Source of the DNA: an uncultured Saprospiraceae bacterium
Lineage (GTDB): Bacteria; Bacteroidota; Bacteroidia; Chitinophagales; Saprospiraceae
DNA: 64,000 nt
Assembly: GCA_937941765.1 (NCBI GenBank)
Contig: CALDGQ010000117.1
Span: forward strand, 1 to 64,000
Reading direction: 5' to 3'
A program made the translations under genes and the position numbers. The notes below the pieces were generated by a model that was not told where the DNA came from, did not search any database, and was given only the letters and a program-made list of their open reading frames with translations. Shown piece after piece: positions 17,108 through 26,228 of the stretch (positions within the stretch are counted from its first letter, which is position 1; every line of letters begins with the position of its first letter).

Positions 17108-17482
17108 TTACATAATAATACGATTAATCCCTTGCTTCATATCCATCACATTGAAATTCAACAATAATCCAAGGCGAATACCTGATAATTTAAGATATGT
17201 CATTGTCTGAGCTTTATGAATGGGTAAGATTTTACTGATCGCTTTCAATTCAATTATCACCTTATTATTCACAACCAAATCTAACCGATATCCAGCATCT
17301 AGCTTTTGATCTTCATACATAATCGATAGCACTTTTTGACGTTCAACTTTTAGGTCAATTTTTCTTAACTCATACTCTAAACAAGTTTCATAAGCCGATT
17401 CTAATAGACCCGGTCCTAAATTTTTATGCACTTTAAAAGCTGCACCAATAATTTTATAGCTGATGTCATTAAGATTTTCCAT
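17108..17482 (-). CDS. GxxExxY-family protein (PD-(D/E)XK nuclease-like)
   Basis: A 124-residue cytoplasmic protein. The family signature G25LLE28SAY31 lies in NLGPGLLESAYETCLEYELR. A PD-(D/E)XK-like catalytic pattern follows, D68 in GYRLDLVV and E78-L-K80 in KVIIELKA, as in nuclease superfamily members. The family is small and conserved, and its biological function is not known to me. The gene sits directly between the 111-bp repeat array on its 3' side and a solitary copy of the same right-arm sequence 66-110 bases upstream of its start (17548-17592), so it looks like cargo or partner of that repeat family. The catalytic residues appear intact, so an active nuclease is plausible but unproven. 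Confidence 0.85.
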   Translation of the reverse strand: MENLNDISYKIIGAAFKVHKNLGPGLLESAYETCLEYELRKIDLKVERQKVLSIMYEDQKLDAGYRLDLVVNNKVIIELKAISKILPIHKAQTMTYLKLSGIRLGLLLNFNVMDMKQGINRIIM

Positions 17483-17547
17483 AGTATAACAGTTTTTCTA
17501 CAACTCGGACCTATCAGAATTATTTAATACGCTTTCAAATATCCGAA

Positions 17548-17592
17548 CCTCATTAATCTGTGAAAATCTGTGTAATCTGTGGTGAAAAATTC
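17548..17592. repeat. Solitary family A half-site upstream of the GxxExxY gene
   Basis: ATCTGTG occurs at 17556, 17566 and 17575 and closes with GTGGTGAAAAATTCA. It matches the right arm of the 111-bp units but without a left arm beside it. Together with the array it brackets the nuclease-like gene on both sides. Confidence 0.8.
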
Positions 17593-17619
17593 AGATGCTT
17601 AAAGACGAATAAAGAAATT

Positions 17620-18123
17620 CTACAAAACAGATCCATCAAAACCCAATGGCAACAAATCTTTCCCGCTAGCCACCTCATACACTTCACCAGTTTCGCCTTG
17701 CATAATAATCTTCATTGCAGTCTCATGCTTATACTCAGATTCTGCAATTGCTTGACGGCATGCACCACATGGAGAAATGGGTTTGTTCAAATCGTGATTT
17801 TTGCTCGTCGCAGTGACCGCAATAGCAACTACTGGTACTCCTTGAAATTGAGAATCCGCCGTTGACAATGCAACACGTTCTGCACAAATGCACATACTAT
17901 AGGCAGCATTTTCCTGATTAGAGCCACGTAAAATAATACCGTTGTCCAACAGAATTGCTGCGCCAACTTTGAATTGAGAGTAAGGAGAATAAGAATCTTG
18001 CATCGCAGCTTTGGCTTCTGCTAGCAAATGTTGGTCTTCTTTTGTCATCATATTAGGCGTGTCATAAACTTTGACTGCTGTTTTGATGACCAATTCTCGG
18101 GTTCCTGTTTTTGAATGTTCCAT
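17620..18123 (-). CDS. cdd: Cytidine deaminase
   Basis: Hydrolytic deamination of cytidine and deoxycytidine to uridine forms (pyrimidine salvage). The zinc site is complete: C80-A-E82, where Glu is the proton shuttle, and C119-GA-C122 in PCGACRQ. The 167-residue chain is about 25-30 residues longer than tetrameric-type enzymes because of an N-terminal extension (MEHSKTGTRELVIKTAVKVY); MMTKEDQ at residues 25-26 would be an alternative start. It stands alone between the GxxExxY gene and a divergent saccharopine dehydrogenase-like gene. Confidence 0.93.
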   Translation of the reverse strand: MEHSKTGTRELVIKTAVKVYDTPNMMTKEDQHLLAEAKAAMQDSYSPYSQFKVGAAILLDNGIILRGSNQENAAYSMCICAERVALSTADSQFQGVPVVAIAVTATSKNHDLNKPISPCGACRQAIAESEYKHETAMKIIMQGETGEVYEVASGKDLLPLGFDGSVL

Positions 18124-18311
18124 ATCAATTTATTAGACTACTTTCTTTCAAAAAGGTTACTAATTCGCTAATTATTATGTTTAAAAAACGTCTTTTCATC
18201 CTAAAATGTGGTTTATTTGATGTTTAATTTCAAATGCAAATGCTGCCTTCTAAGTGAAAAGGGGAAATAAAGTTAAAGGATTTAATTCAAATACACATAA
18301 TTTAAACAAAA

Positions 18312-19652
18312 ATGATGAATAAGATATTGATAATCGGGGCTGGACGTTCATCAACCGCATTGATTAATTATGTATTGAAACAAGCAGAACAATACAATTG
18401 GATGGTAACGGTTGCGGATACGAATCCGAAATTGGCAGAAGAAAAAATCAACCTACATCCGAATGGAAAAGCAGCTTGGTTGGATGTCATGAATGTAAAT
18501 GACCGACGAGACTTAATCGGACGTACGGACCTTGTTGTATCACTTTTACCTGCGCACTTGCACATCGAAGTTGCTTATGATTGTATTCGGCAAAATAAAC
18601 ATTTGATTACTGCATCTTATGTCTCTAAAGAAATGTATCAACTAGGAGAACAAGCAAGAGATCGCAATTTGATATTTATGGGAGAAATGGGCTTGGATCC
18701 TGGAATCGATCATATGTCAGCGATGCAAAAGATAAATGAAATTAAAGATAAAGGGGCAAAATTGACATCTTTCTCTTCCTACACGGGTGGACTGATTGCT
18801 CCTGAAAGTGATGACAATCCATGGCATTATAAATTTACTTGGAACCCAAGAAATGTAGTTTTGGCAGGACAAGGAACGGCCCAATATTTAGAAAACGGGA
18901 AGTACAAATATATTCCTTATAATCGATTGTTTGAGACAACCCGTCCCATACATATTGATGGATTAGGTGAATATGAAGTTTATGCAAATCGAGATTCACT
19001 ATTGTACCGGGAAGTTTATGGACTGAAAGATATTCCAAATATTTTGAGAGGAACCATTCGCTACAAAGGTTATTGTGAAGCTTGGAATGCGTTTGTCAAA
19101 TTAGGATTAACGGATGATTCCTATCCGATTTTAGAATCCGAAAATTCAACTTACTTAAGTTTTATGGAATCTTATTTGCACAAAAAAATTCCTGGAGCTA
19201 CTGTAAAAGAACGGGTTGCCAATTTTTTGGAAGTGGATCCAGAAGGGGCGGTTATTTCAAAAATAGAATGGCTTGGATTATTTAGAAAAAAGAAAATAGA
19301 ATTAAAACAGGCTACTCCCGCCCTTATACTTGAAAATTTATTGCTAAAAAAATGGGCATTAAAACCCACCGACAAAGACATGATCTTAATGGTTCATGAA
19401 TTTGAATATGAGCTGAATGGTAAAAATAAAAAACTGACTTCGACCATGGTTTTAAAAGGGAAGGATGCTATCGATACAGCGATGTCCAGATTGGTCGGTT
19501 TGCCTTTAGGTGTTTTTGTAAAACTTGTAATGCAAGGAAAAATAAAATCGAAAGGGGTTCAAATTCCAGTAATGCCAGAAGTCTACAATCCTGTATTGGA
19601 AGAGCTGGAAGATTATGATGTAAAATTCGTTGACAAGGAAATTGATTTGTAA
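18312..19652 (+). CDS. Saccharopine dehydrogenase family protein
   Basis: A 446-residue NAD(P)-dependent enzyme. The Rossmann motif ILIIGAGRSSTAL is at 5-17, and the segment MGEMGLDPGIDHMSAM (about 124-139) with SSYTGGLIAPES matches the glutamate-forming saccharopine dehydrogenase (LYS9 and LKR/SDH C-terminal) type. The usual reaction splits saccharopine to lysine-derived semialdehyde and glutamate, placing it in lysine breakdown. No ketoglutarate-reductase partner lies nearby. It differs from the carboxynorspermidine dehydrogenase 2.6 kb downstream, which belongs to the same superfamily but a separate branch. A flippase gene follows after only 12 bases. Confidence 0.83.
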   Translation: MMNKILIIGAGRSSTALINYVLKQAEQYNWMVTVADTNPKLAEEKINLHPNGKAAWLDVMNVNDRRDLIGRTDLVVSLLPAHLHIEVAYDCIRQNKHLITASYVSKEMYQLGEQARDRNLIFMGEMGLDPGIDHMSAMQKINEIKDKGAKLTSFSSYTGGLIAPESDDNPWHYKFTWNPRNVVLAGQGTAQYLENGKYKYIPYNRLFETTRPIHIDGLGEYEVYANRDSLLYREVYGLKDIPNILRGTIRYKGYCEAWNAFVKLGLTDDSYPILESENSTYLSFMESYLHKKIPGATVKERVANFLEVDPEGAVISKIEWLGLFRKKKIELKQATPALILENLLLKKWALKPTDKDMILMVHEFEYELNGKNKKLTSTMVLKGKDAIDTAMSRLVGLPLGVFVKLVMQGKIKSKGVQIPVMPEVYNPVLEELEDYDVKFVDKEIDL

Positions 19653-19664
19653 ATATCCTGTTGG

Positions 19665-20948
19665 ATGGACACCATAAAAGCGCTGCAGTTTTATAAAATA
19701 CTCCAACAAGTTTCGTTGATTGGTGTCAGTATCCTTTTTGCAAAAATAGGTTTATCTACAGATGCTATTGGAATGTACGAATTGCTCTTTTTTGTAGGAG
19801 CTGTTTTTACTTTCTTTTGGGTCAATGGAATCTTGCAAGGCATTTTACCAATTTATGCTGATTTAAATGAGGAGGAACAACGTAGTTTTATTTTTACAAA
19901 TTATGCCATCTTCTTGTTACTTGCTATTTTTGTATTTATCCTACTTTTTTTTTGTGAAAGCATAATTCTTCCAATACTTACTGGTCAAACTACCATTCCA
20001 AATTTTAATTTATTTATCATTTTCCTAGCGATTAACTTGCCGACTTATTTGTTGGAACATTTCTATTTATTGCAAAAAAAAGCCATTGCAATTATTTCTT
20101 GGGGAATTTTTTCATTTCTTGGATATGCAGTAGCTGTACTCGTTCCCTTATTAATTAACAACGATCTTACGTATAGTTTTTATGGATTAATTGGACTTGC
20201 CATAATCAAACATTTATGGACGATATTTGTGGTAATTCAACATGGAAATTTGAAATGGAGTCAAACAATTGCCAGTGAAATTTTCAAAGTTTCAACACCA
20301 CTTATTCTATATGCATTCATAGGTGGCTTCCCGATTTTATTTGATAAATGGCTAGTCAGTTGGTGGTTTCAAGAAGAATCAGTGTTTGCAATATTTTCCT
20401 ATGGTGCTCGTGAATTACCAATCGCCACTGCCATGGCAGGCGCGTTGAGTGCAGCTATGATTCCTCAAATTTCTGAAAACTTAAAAAAAGGATTAGGTGA
20501 ATTAAAAAGTCGGTCAACTAAATTAATGCATCTCATTTTCCCAATTGGAATTGTATTAATTGCTATCAATCACATCCTATTTCCTATCATTTTCAATCCA
20601 GATTTCAAACAAAGCGCACTCGTATTCAATGTGTACTTGCTAATTATTATATCTAGATTAATTTTTCCTCAAAGCGTATTGATTGCTAAAAAAGAAACGA
20701 AACCGATGTTGTGGATTTCTGTTGTTGAATTACTTATCAATGTCTGTTTAAGTCTGATTTTGATTCAACCATTTGGGATAGTAGGAGTGGCATTTGCAAC
20801 TTTCATTGCTTATTTATTTGAAAAAATTGCAATTGCAATGGTTGTAAAACGGAAGCATGAAATATCTTTTTCAGAATATACGAATGTGAAGTGGCTGGGG
20901 ATTTATAGCTTTACTTTAATTTGTGTTTATGTTTTTTTTACAACCTAG
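19665..20948 (+). CDS. Polysaccharide flippase-like multidrug/oligosaccharide exporter
   Basis: A 427-residue protein with about 12 predicted transmembrane helices and almost no soluble loops, of the MOP superfamily (Wzx and MATE-like oligosaccharide flippases). Features are a Lys- and Arg-rich middle loop (SENLKKGLGELKSRSTKLM) between the two halves and a hydrophobic start after MDTIKALQFYKILQQVSLIG. The cargo is unknown. No glycosyltransferase cluster is adjacent, so it is not part of a capsule locus here. It begins 12 bases after the saccharopine dehydrogenase-like gene and probably shares its transcript. A palindrome lies beyond its stop. Confidence 0.8.
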   Translation: MDTIKALQFYKILQQVSLIGVSILFAKIGLSTDAIGMYELLFFVGAVFTFFWVNGILQGILPIYADLNEEEQRSFIFTNYAIFLLLAIFVFILLFFCESIILPILTGQTTIPNFNLFIIFLAINLPTYLLEHFYLLQKKAIAIISWGIFSFLGYAVAVLVPLLINNDLTYSFYGLIGLAIIKHLWTIFVVIQHGNLKWSQTIASEIFKVSTPLILYAFIGGFPILFDKWLVSWWFQEESVFAIFSYGARELPIATAMAGALSAAMIPQISENLKKGLGELKSRSTKLMHLIFPIGIVLIAINHILFPIIFNPDFKQSALVFNVYLLIIISRLIFPQSVLIAKKETKPMLWISVVELLINVCLSLILIQPFGIVGVAFATFIAYLFEKIAIAMVVKRKHEISFSEYTNVKWLGIYSFTLICVYVFFTT

Positions 20949-20950
20949 AT

Positions 20951-21107
20951 TTTTTTACCTCAAAGTATATAAAGCGACAAGTCGCAGAGGATATATTTTA
21001 ACACAAAGATAACATTAGAAACAAAGATACCAAAAAAAGGACGTAATCCGAAACCCACATTCTATCTTTGTGCACTGTGTTTCTTTGTGATCTTCTGTGG
21101 TAAAAAA
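20951..21107. repeat. TTTGTG-word palindrome (family B)
   Basis: The right arm (21063-21107) has TTTGTG-like words ending at 21072, 21079, 21089 and 21099, then GTGGTAAAAAAC. The left arm opens with TTTTTTACCTCAAAG at about 20951 and carries AACACAAAGAT and AAACAAAGATACC. It fills the gap between two convergent genes (flippase and agmatinase family). The design is the same as families A and C but the word is different. Confidence 0.75.
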
Positions 21108-21113
21108 CGTATA

Positions 21114-22166
21114 CTATGTGTTGAAACACGCAAGGTTAGCCAATTTATAGACCAACCTCGCCCCAATATTCCCATCAATAGAACCATCATCACCACTCAC
21201 CTCACAAACATCAAACCCAACAATCGTCCGTCCACTAGCCACCAATTTCTTCAAAATAAATATAGCCTCTTGATAGGAAAGCCCACCTGGCACAGGCGTT
21301 CCTGTATTAGGACAAAGCTCAGGAGACAAACCATCAACATCAAAACTAACATACACTTTCTGAGGCAACGAAAACATAATGTTATCAACAATTTTATCAA
21401 AAGTATTTCCTGCAAATTGCTGGCGACGAATTACGTGATCATAAAATACCGTTATTTTATCAGCATGTTTTTTAACAAATTCTAATTCCTCCTCACAATA
21501 ATCACGAATCCCAACTTGAGTCAATTTAGTAACCGATTCAATCTTAGAGAGTGCATTGTAAAAAATCGAAGCATGACTCCAATCAAATCCTTCATAAGCT
21601 TTTCGCAGATCCATATGTGCATCAATTTGCAGAATACCGAAGTCTTCATGAATTTCTCCCAAAGCCTTTAAATATCCAAATGGCGTGCTATGATCTCCAC
21701 CAACCAAACCGACCAATTTCCCAGCTTCCAAAATCGATTTAGATTGCACATAAATCCAGTTGTTCAAACGCTCACAAGCATCATTGATCTCATCATACAT
21801 GGCCAAAATATTGTGATTGTCCTTCGGATTTCCGCCACCTTCCAAAAAATCAATTACTCGAATTGCTTTTTCTCGCATTTGCATATTTAAAGAGACCAAA
21901 TGCTGATCAACAGGTCGCATAAAAATTCCCATTTTCCAAGCATCAGGAACATCCACATCCAACAAATCCAATTGGTAAGAGGACTCCAATATCAACTCTG
22001 GTCCTTTGGAAGTACCACCTGCCGAGGAAGTAGTCACGTCCCATGGAGCAGGAAGTAAAACTACTTTTGCATCCACTTCATCAAAAGGCAAACCGATAAA
22101 TCTACCATTCGTTTGACCGATTCCATTCGGATTAAAAGCTGAAATTTTTTGTTGTTTCTTAAGCAT
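21114..22166 (-). CDS. Arginase/agmatinase family ureohydrolase
   Basis: A 350-residue manganese enzyme of the arginase fold. The metal ligands are visible in GGDHSTPFG, DAHMDLRKA and SFDVDGLSP, and GGLSYQEA is the usual C-terminal motif. It lacks the arginine-specific SHDVD arrangement of classical arginase and, given that carboxynorspermidine genes follow directly, agmatinase producing putrescine is the most likely activity. Formimidoylglutamase is a less likely alternative. It is transcribed away from the carboxynorspermidine dehydrogenase gene, sharing a 72-base divergent intergenic region with it. No arginine decarboxylase gene is in the window. Confidence 0.82.
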   Translation of the reverse strand: MLKKQQKISAFNPNGIGQTNGRFIGLPFDEVDAKVVLLPAPWDVTTSSAGGTSKGPELILESSYQLDLLDVDVPDAWKMGIFMRPVDQHLVSLNMQMREKAIRVIDFLEGGGNPKDNHNILAMYDEINDACERLNNWIYVQSKSILEAGKLVGLVGGDHSTPFGYLKALGEIHEDFGILQIDAHMDLRKAYEGFDWSHASIFYNALSKIESVTKLTQVGIRDYCEEELEFVKKHADKITVFYDHVIRRQQFAGNTFDKIVDNIMFSLPQKVYVSFDVDGLSPELCPNTGTPVPGGLSYQEAIFILKKLVASGRTIVGFDVCEVSGDDGSIDGNIGARLVYKLANLACFNT

Positions 22167-22238
22167 TTTTAATTCTGAATTGTATTAGATTTGTCGCGCT
22201 AAAATTAATACTTTGTACCAATTAAAATACGTTATAAA

Positions 22239-23432
22239 ATGTCAAAAGTTCTCATTATTGGCGCTGGCGGAGTAGGACAGGTAGTGATTACAAAATGCGC
22301 ACAACATCCTGAAATCTTCTCAGAAATTCTATTTGCTAGCAGAACGGTTTCTAAATGTGATAAAATCGTCGAAAATATTGACCATCCCAATATTTCTACG
22401 GCTGCGATTGATGCGGAAGATGTCCCAGCTTTGGTCAAATTGATCAAGTCTTTTCAACCTAAATTAGTGATTCATGTAGCACTTCCATATCAAGATTTGA
22501 CGATCATGGATGCTTGTTTGGAATGCGGCGTTCACTATCTCGATACCGCGAATTATGAACCAAAAGATGAAGCGAAATTTGAATATAGTTGGCAATGGGC
22601 TTATCAAGATCGATTTAAGAACGCGGGTATAATGGCATTGTTGGGTTGTGGATTCGATCCTGGAGTGACCAGTATATTTACCGCACATGCTGCCAAACAC
22701 CATTTTGATGAAATCCATTATTTGGATATTGTCGATTGCAATGGTGGCGATCATGGAAAAGCATTTGCTACGAATTTCAATCCTGAAATCAACATTCGAG
22801 AAATCACACAAAAAGGTCGGTACTACAAAAACGGAAAGTGGATTGAAACGGAACCTTTTGAATTTAAAGAAGAATTAAATTATCCAAATATCGGTGTTCG
22901 AGATTCCTACTTATTGTATCATGAAGAATTGGAATCATTGGTGAAAAATTTTCCAACACTAAAACGTGCTCGTTTCTGGATGACATTTGGTCAAGAATAT
23001 TTGACACATCTAAGAGTTATTCAAAATATCGGAATGGCTGGAATTGCACCGATTGACTATAATGGTCAGCAAATTGTTCCTTTACAATTTCTAAAAGCAG
23101 TACTTCCTGATCCTGGTTCTTTAGGTGATAACTATGTAGGTGAAACATCCATCGGTTGTCGCATCCGCGGAATCAAAGATGGAAAAGAAAAGACCTATTA
23201 TGTTTGGAATAATTGTAGCCATAAAAAAGCATTTGAAGAAACGGGTGCTCAAGGTGTTTCCTACACAACTGGTGTTCCAGCAATGATCGGTGCGATGTTG
23301 ATGCTCACCAACCAATGGATGAAACCTGGTGTATATAATGTTGAGGAATTTAATCCCGATCCTTTTATGGAGAAGTTGAATGCTTATGGGTTGAGTTGGG
23401 AAGATGAGATTGGAGGTGATTTGGAATTGTAG
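22239..23432 (+). CDS. Carboxynorspermidine/carboxyspermidine dehydrogenase
   Basis: Reductive condensation of aspartate semialdehyde with putrescine (or diaminopropane) to carboxy-polyamine, using NADPH. The 397-residue protein has a Rossmann start VLIIGAGGVGQVV (4-16), LDTANYEPKDEAKFEYSWQW (99-118) and ALLGCGFDPGVTSIFTAHA (about 128-146), all typical of the Lys1-like CASDH branch of the saccharopine dehydrogenase family. The gene for the matching decarboxylase lies 205 bases downstream on the same strand and an agmatinase-family gene diverges upstream, giving a local spermidine pathway that does not use S-adenosylmethionine decarboxylase. Confidence 0.9.
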   Translation: MSKVLIIGAGGVGQVVITKCAQHPEIFSEILFASRTVSKCDKIVENIDHPNISTAAIDAEDVPALVKLIKSFQPKLVIHVALPYQDLTIMDACLECGVHYLDTANYEPKDEAKFEYSWQWAYQDRFKNAGIMALLGCGFDPGVTSIFTAHAAKHHFDEIHYLDIVDCNGGDHGKAFATNFNPEINIREITQKGRYYKNGKWIETEPFEFKEELNYPNIGVRDSYLLYHEELESLVKNFPTLKRARFWMTFGQEYLTHLRVIQNIGMAGIAPIDYNGQQIVPLQFLKAVLPDPGSLGDNYVGETSIGCRIRGIKDGKEKTYYVWNNCSHKKAFEETGAQGVSYTTGVPAMIGAMLMLTNQWMKPGVYNVEEFNPDPFMEKLNAYGLSWEDEIGGDLEL

Positions 23433-23637
23433 GGTGTTTCAACATGAAAGTTAGCTTTGGCGTCATACCAAGATACTTTTTTCTAACAACTAGTGCACAA
23501 TAGAAACATAGACTTTTGCTGAAGCCACACAAATCGCATAAGAAGCCGTGAAATTCTAGTTACAGAAAGTGACATCTTATGCAATTGTAAAAGTCATTAT
23601 TTCAACATTTTAATAAAGAGGAGAGTAGTTAAAAAAA

Positions 23638-24774
23638 ATGATCAATTACAAAAACATACCATCACCTTGTTACCTACTTGATGAGGCAAAACTAGAAGCC
23701 AACCTCATCAACATCAAACGAATCAGAGAAGCAGCAAACGTCAAAGTCATCCTAGCCTTAAAGGGATTCTCGACCTGGCATGTTTTTCCAATGATGCAAA
23801 AATATCTTGATGGCGCCACTGGAAGTTCATTAAATGAAGTCATGCTTTGCAATGATAAAATGGGGTCGCTTGCTCATACGTATGCGGTTGCTTACATCCC
23901 TTCAGAAATGGAAACGATCATAAAAAATAGTTCTCATTTAACTTTCAACTCTATCTCTCAATACAATCAATTTCACCACCTAAAGGAAAAGTACAACCCT
24001 GATATTTCATTTGGCTTAAGAATCAATCCGGAACATTCTGAAGTGGAAACGGAATTATATAATCCTTGCGCACCTGGAACTCGACTAGGTGTATTGTCAT
24101 CCGACCTTAAAGTCTTGCCTGAACATATTGAAGGATTGCATTCTCATAACTTGTGCGAAAATAACGTGGATGCGCTTGAAGCATCCATTGAAAAAATAGA
24201 AGCAAATTTTGGAAATTTATTACCTCAATTAAAATGGTTCAATTTCGGTGGTGGTCATTTGATCAATCACAAAGATTATGATATTGATCGTTTGATTGAA
24301 GTTTTGAAAACATTTAAAAAGAAATGGGATGTTGAAGTGATTCTTGAACCTGGTTCTGGGATTGCTTGGCAAACAGGTGACTTAGTCAGTACCGTGTTGG
24401 ATATTGTTGAGAATGCTGGAATTAAAACTGCGATATTGGACATCTCCTTTACTTGCCATATGCCTGATACTTTGGAAATGCCTTATCAACCAGACGTTAT
24501 TGGTGCAACGATTGCAAAAGGGGATAATGGACCAACGCATTATCGATTGGGTGGATTGAGCTGTTTAGCTGGTGATTATATGATGGAGTATCATTTTGAA
24601 AAAGCACTTAAAGTAGGAGATCAAGTCATCTTTAAAGATCAGATGCATTATACGATGGTCAAGACAAATACTTTTAATGGAGTAGCACATCCTTCTATTG
24701 CTATTTGGACTAAGGAAAATAACTTGGAGATTGTCCGACAATATGGGTATTCGGATTTCCTTCGGAAACTGTAG
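23638..24774 (+). CDS. nspC: Carboxynorspermidine decarboxylase
   Basis: PLP-dependent decarboxylation of carboxynorspermidine or carboxyspermidine to the polyamine. The 378-residue fold-III (alanine racemase-like) protein has the PLP lysine K42 in ILALKGFSTW, FNFGGGHLI and EPGSGIAWQ for phosphate binding, and the C-terminal active-site segment FTCHMPDTLEMPY. These match NspC rather than lysine or diaminopimelate decarboxylase. A GAGGAG stretch about 15 bases before the ATG resembles a Shine-Dalgarno site, unusual among the genes here. The stop is 10 bases before a CTTAAT-word palindrome. Confidence 0.93.
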   Translation: MINYKNIPSPCYLLDEAKLEANLINIKRIREAANVKVILALKGFSTWHVFPMMQKYLDGATGSSLNEVMLCNDKMGSLAHTYAVAYIPSEMETIIKNSSHLTFNSISQYNQFHHLKEKYNPDISFGLRINPEHSEVETELYNPCAPGTRLGVLSSDLKVLPEHIEGLHSHNLCENNVDALEASIEKIEANFGNLLPQLKWFNFGGGHLINHKDYDIDRLIEVLKTFKKKWDVEVILEPGSGIAWQTGDLVSTVLDIVENAGIKTAILDISFTCHMPDTLEMPYQPDVIGATIAKGDNGPTHYRLGGLSCLAGDYMMEYHFEKALKVGDQVIFKDQMHYTMVKTNTFNGVAHPSIAIWTKENNLEIVRQYGYSDFLRKL

Positions 24775-24784
24775 TTTTTTTTGA

Positions 24785-24870
24785 ACCATTAAGTGAATTA
24801 AGAGAATAAGAAATATTAAGAAACTAACGTCTTAATTCTTCTTATTCTCTTAATGCGCTTAATGGTAAAA
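24785..24870. repeat. CTTAAT-word palindrome, copy 2 (family C)
   Basis: The left arm starts ACCATTAAGTGAATTAAGAG at 24785. The right arm has CTTAAT, CTTATT, CTTAAT, CTTAAT at 24831, 24841, 24849 and 24858 and closes GGTAAAA at 24870, touching the stop codon of the convergent MBL-fold gene. The words are 8-10 bases apart. It is better preserved than copy 1 at 8541-8630. Confidence 0.8.
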
Positions 24871-26166
24871 TCACGCCTCCCGAGCACCAAAAGCCTTCAC
24901 AATATTACTAATCTTCCCAAAAGCTCGATGCGCAATACTTTTATGGTCTTCCTGATGATTCAACTCATTACAAAATTCCATGACCTGTACTAACTTTTCA
25001 AATCCAGTCGGACTAATCGTTTGAAATCTACCATTGACCGTCGCTGTATCAAAACCCCAATCGAAGTCCAAGCAATACTTTAACATATCCGAACTCATTG
25101 AAATATCTGAAAATTCTTTTGTCAATGAACTTTCAAAATGGAGTAGGGCATTCATCGACAAGACAACCACTTCTTCTAAATCGTTCAAGTAAATCTTTAA
25201 GGTTGGAATTGTTTTTATTTCAGCTTCACTTCTCTTTGATTTTACTTTATTCAAAAATTCTTTGGCGGATTGAAGCAAATATTCTTTCTCAATTTGAACA
25301 GCATTTAATTTAGGACGATTTACTAAATCCAAAATCGCATTCTGGTAAGTCAGCATTGAGTTCACATTATTCCAATTGTCATTATTGACATCCCATTGAT
25401 CTCCAGGCGCCATGATGATTGGAACAGAAACTTGGTTTTTATCAAAATGATTGAGCACTTCATTTGGTGTGTTCATGTATTCATTGAAGTAAAAATTTTC
25501 CTCATGACAAAACCATACATAACTTGCAAATGGAACAATATATTTTGGAACAAAAGTCGACAACTGTTTATCCAATTGATTCAATTTTCGGGTTGCTGCG
25601 GCTTTTATTTTTTCTGGTTCGGCTTCATTTCCTTCATGCTGGGCAAATGAGAATTGTGTCAACAAAACATCTACTTCTCCCATTATTTTTTGAATCGGCA
25701 ATAAATCAATCGTTCTTTTCAATACACAATCATTGGTATTTAAAAAAGTACCAGATTCCGTTTTGACACCTAACCATGAATCATGACCTAATGGGTTACA
25801 AATTATCTTGAAGCCTTCCGCTAAAACAGTCCATTGAAAAGCTTCCAGTTCAACAATTGCTTTAAAGCCTAATGTTTTACAAAACTCAATTACTTTTTGA
25901 TCACCTGTTTTTTGATATAGGATCGTGATATTTGCACGATATTTTGGATGGATTTTTTTCAAATTCGGTGGAAAGAAATGATCCGGATGTTCATGAGAAA
26001 ACCAAATATGGGTAATCTCCTTGAATCGTTCATATTCAAATTTGGTTGCAACTAAATGCTGCCATCCATTGTGAAAGACAGTTCCTTCCAGCCATGGATC
26101 GGTCATTAAGTTTATACCCTTTTCCTTGTATATTACGGAGGCGTGATTGACAAACTCGAATATCAT
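24871..26166 (-). CDS. MBL-fold metallo-hydrolase
   Basis: A 431-residue protein with a metallo-beta-lactamase-fold N-terminal domain. The metal motif H58-E-H60-P-D62-H63 (FSHEHPDHFF) and a following GHDSW support a binuclear site. The rest resembles UlaG-like and CMP-Neu5Ac hydroxylase-like MBL proteins, with a helical C-terminal half not typical of small hydrolases. The substrate is unknown; the polyamine genes next door are convergent, so no functional link is implied. Frame and motifs are clear, role open. Confidence 0.78.
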   Translation of the reverse strand: MIFEFVNHASVIYKEKGINLMTDPWLEGTVFHNGWQHLVATKFEYERFKEITHIWFSHEHPDHFFPPNLKKIHPKYRANITILYQKTGDQKVIEFCKTLGFKAIVELEAFQWTVLAEGFKIICNPLGHDSWLGVKTESGTFLNTNDCVLKRTIDLLPIQKIMGEVDVLLTQFSFAQHEGNEAEPEKIKAAATRKLNQLDKQLSTFVPKYIVPFASYVWFCHEENFYFNEYMNTPNEVLNHFDKNQVSVPIIMAPGDQWDVNNDNWNNVNSMLTYQNAILDLVNRPKLNAVQIEKEYLLQSAKEFLNKVKSKRSEAEIKTIPTLKIYLNDLEEVVVLSMNALLHFESSLTKEFSDISMSSDMLKYCLDFDWGFDTATVNGRFQTISPTGFEKLVQVMEFCNELNHQEDHKSIAHRAFGKISNIVKAFGAREA

Positions 26167-26228
26167 ACTTACATTGTTACTAGACTATGGAGTTATTCTA
26201 CGGCTCAAGATAAACATAGTTCCAATTA

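Noticed and set aside
17560..17865. 101-codon plus-strand frame over the cdd 3' end
   Set aside because: It lies opposite the well-supported cytidine deaminase gene and has no motif.
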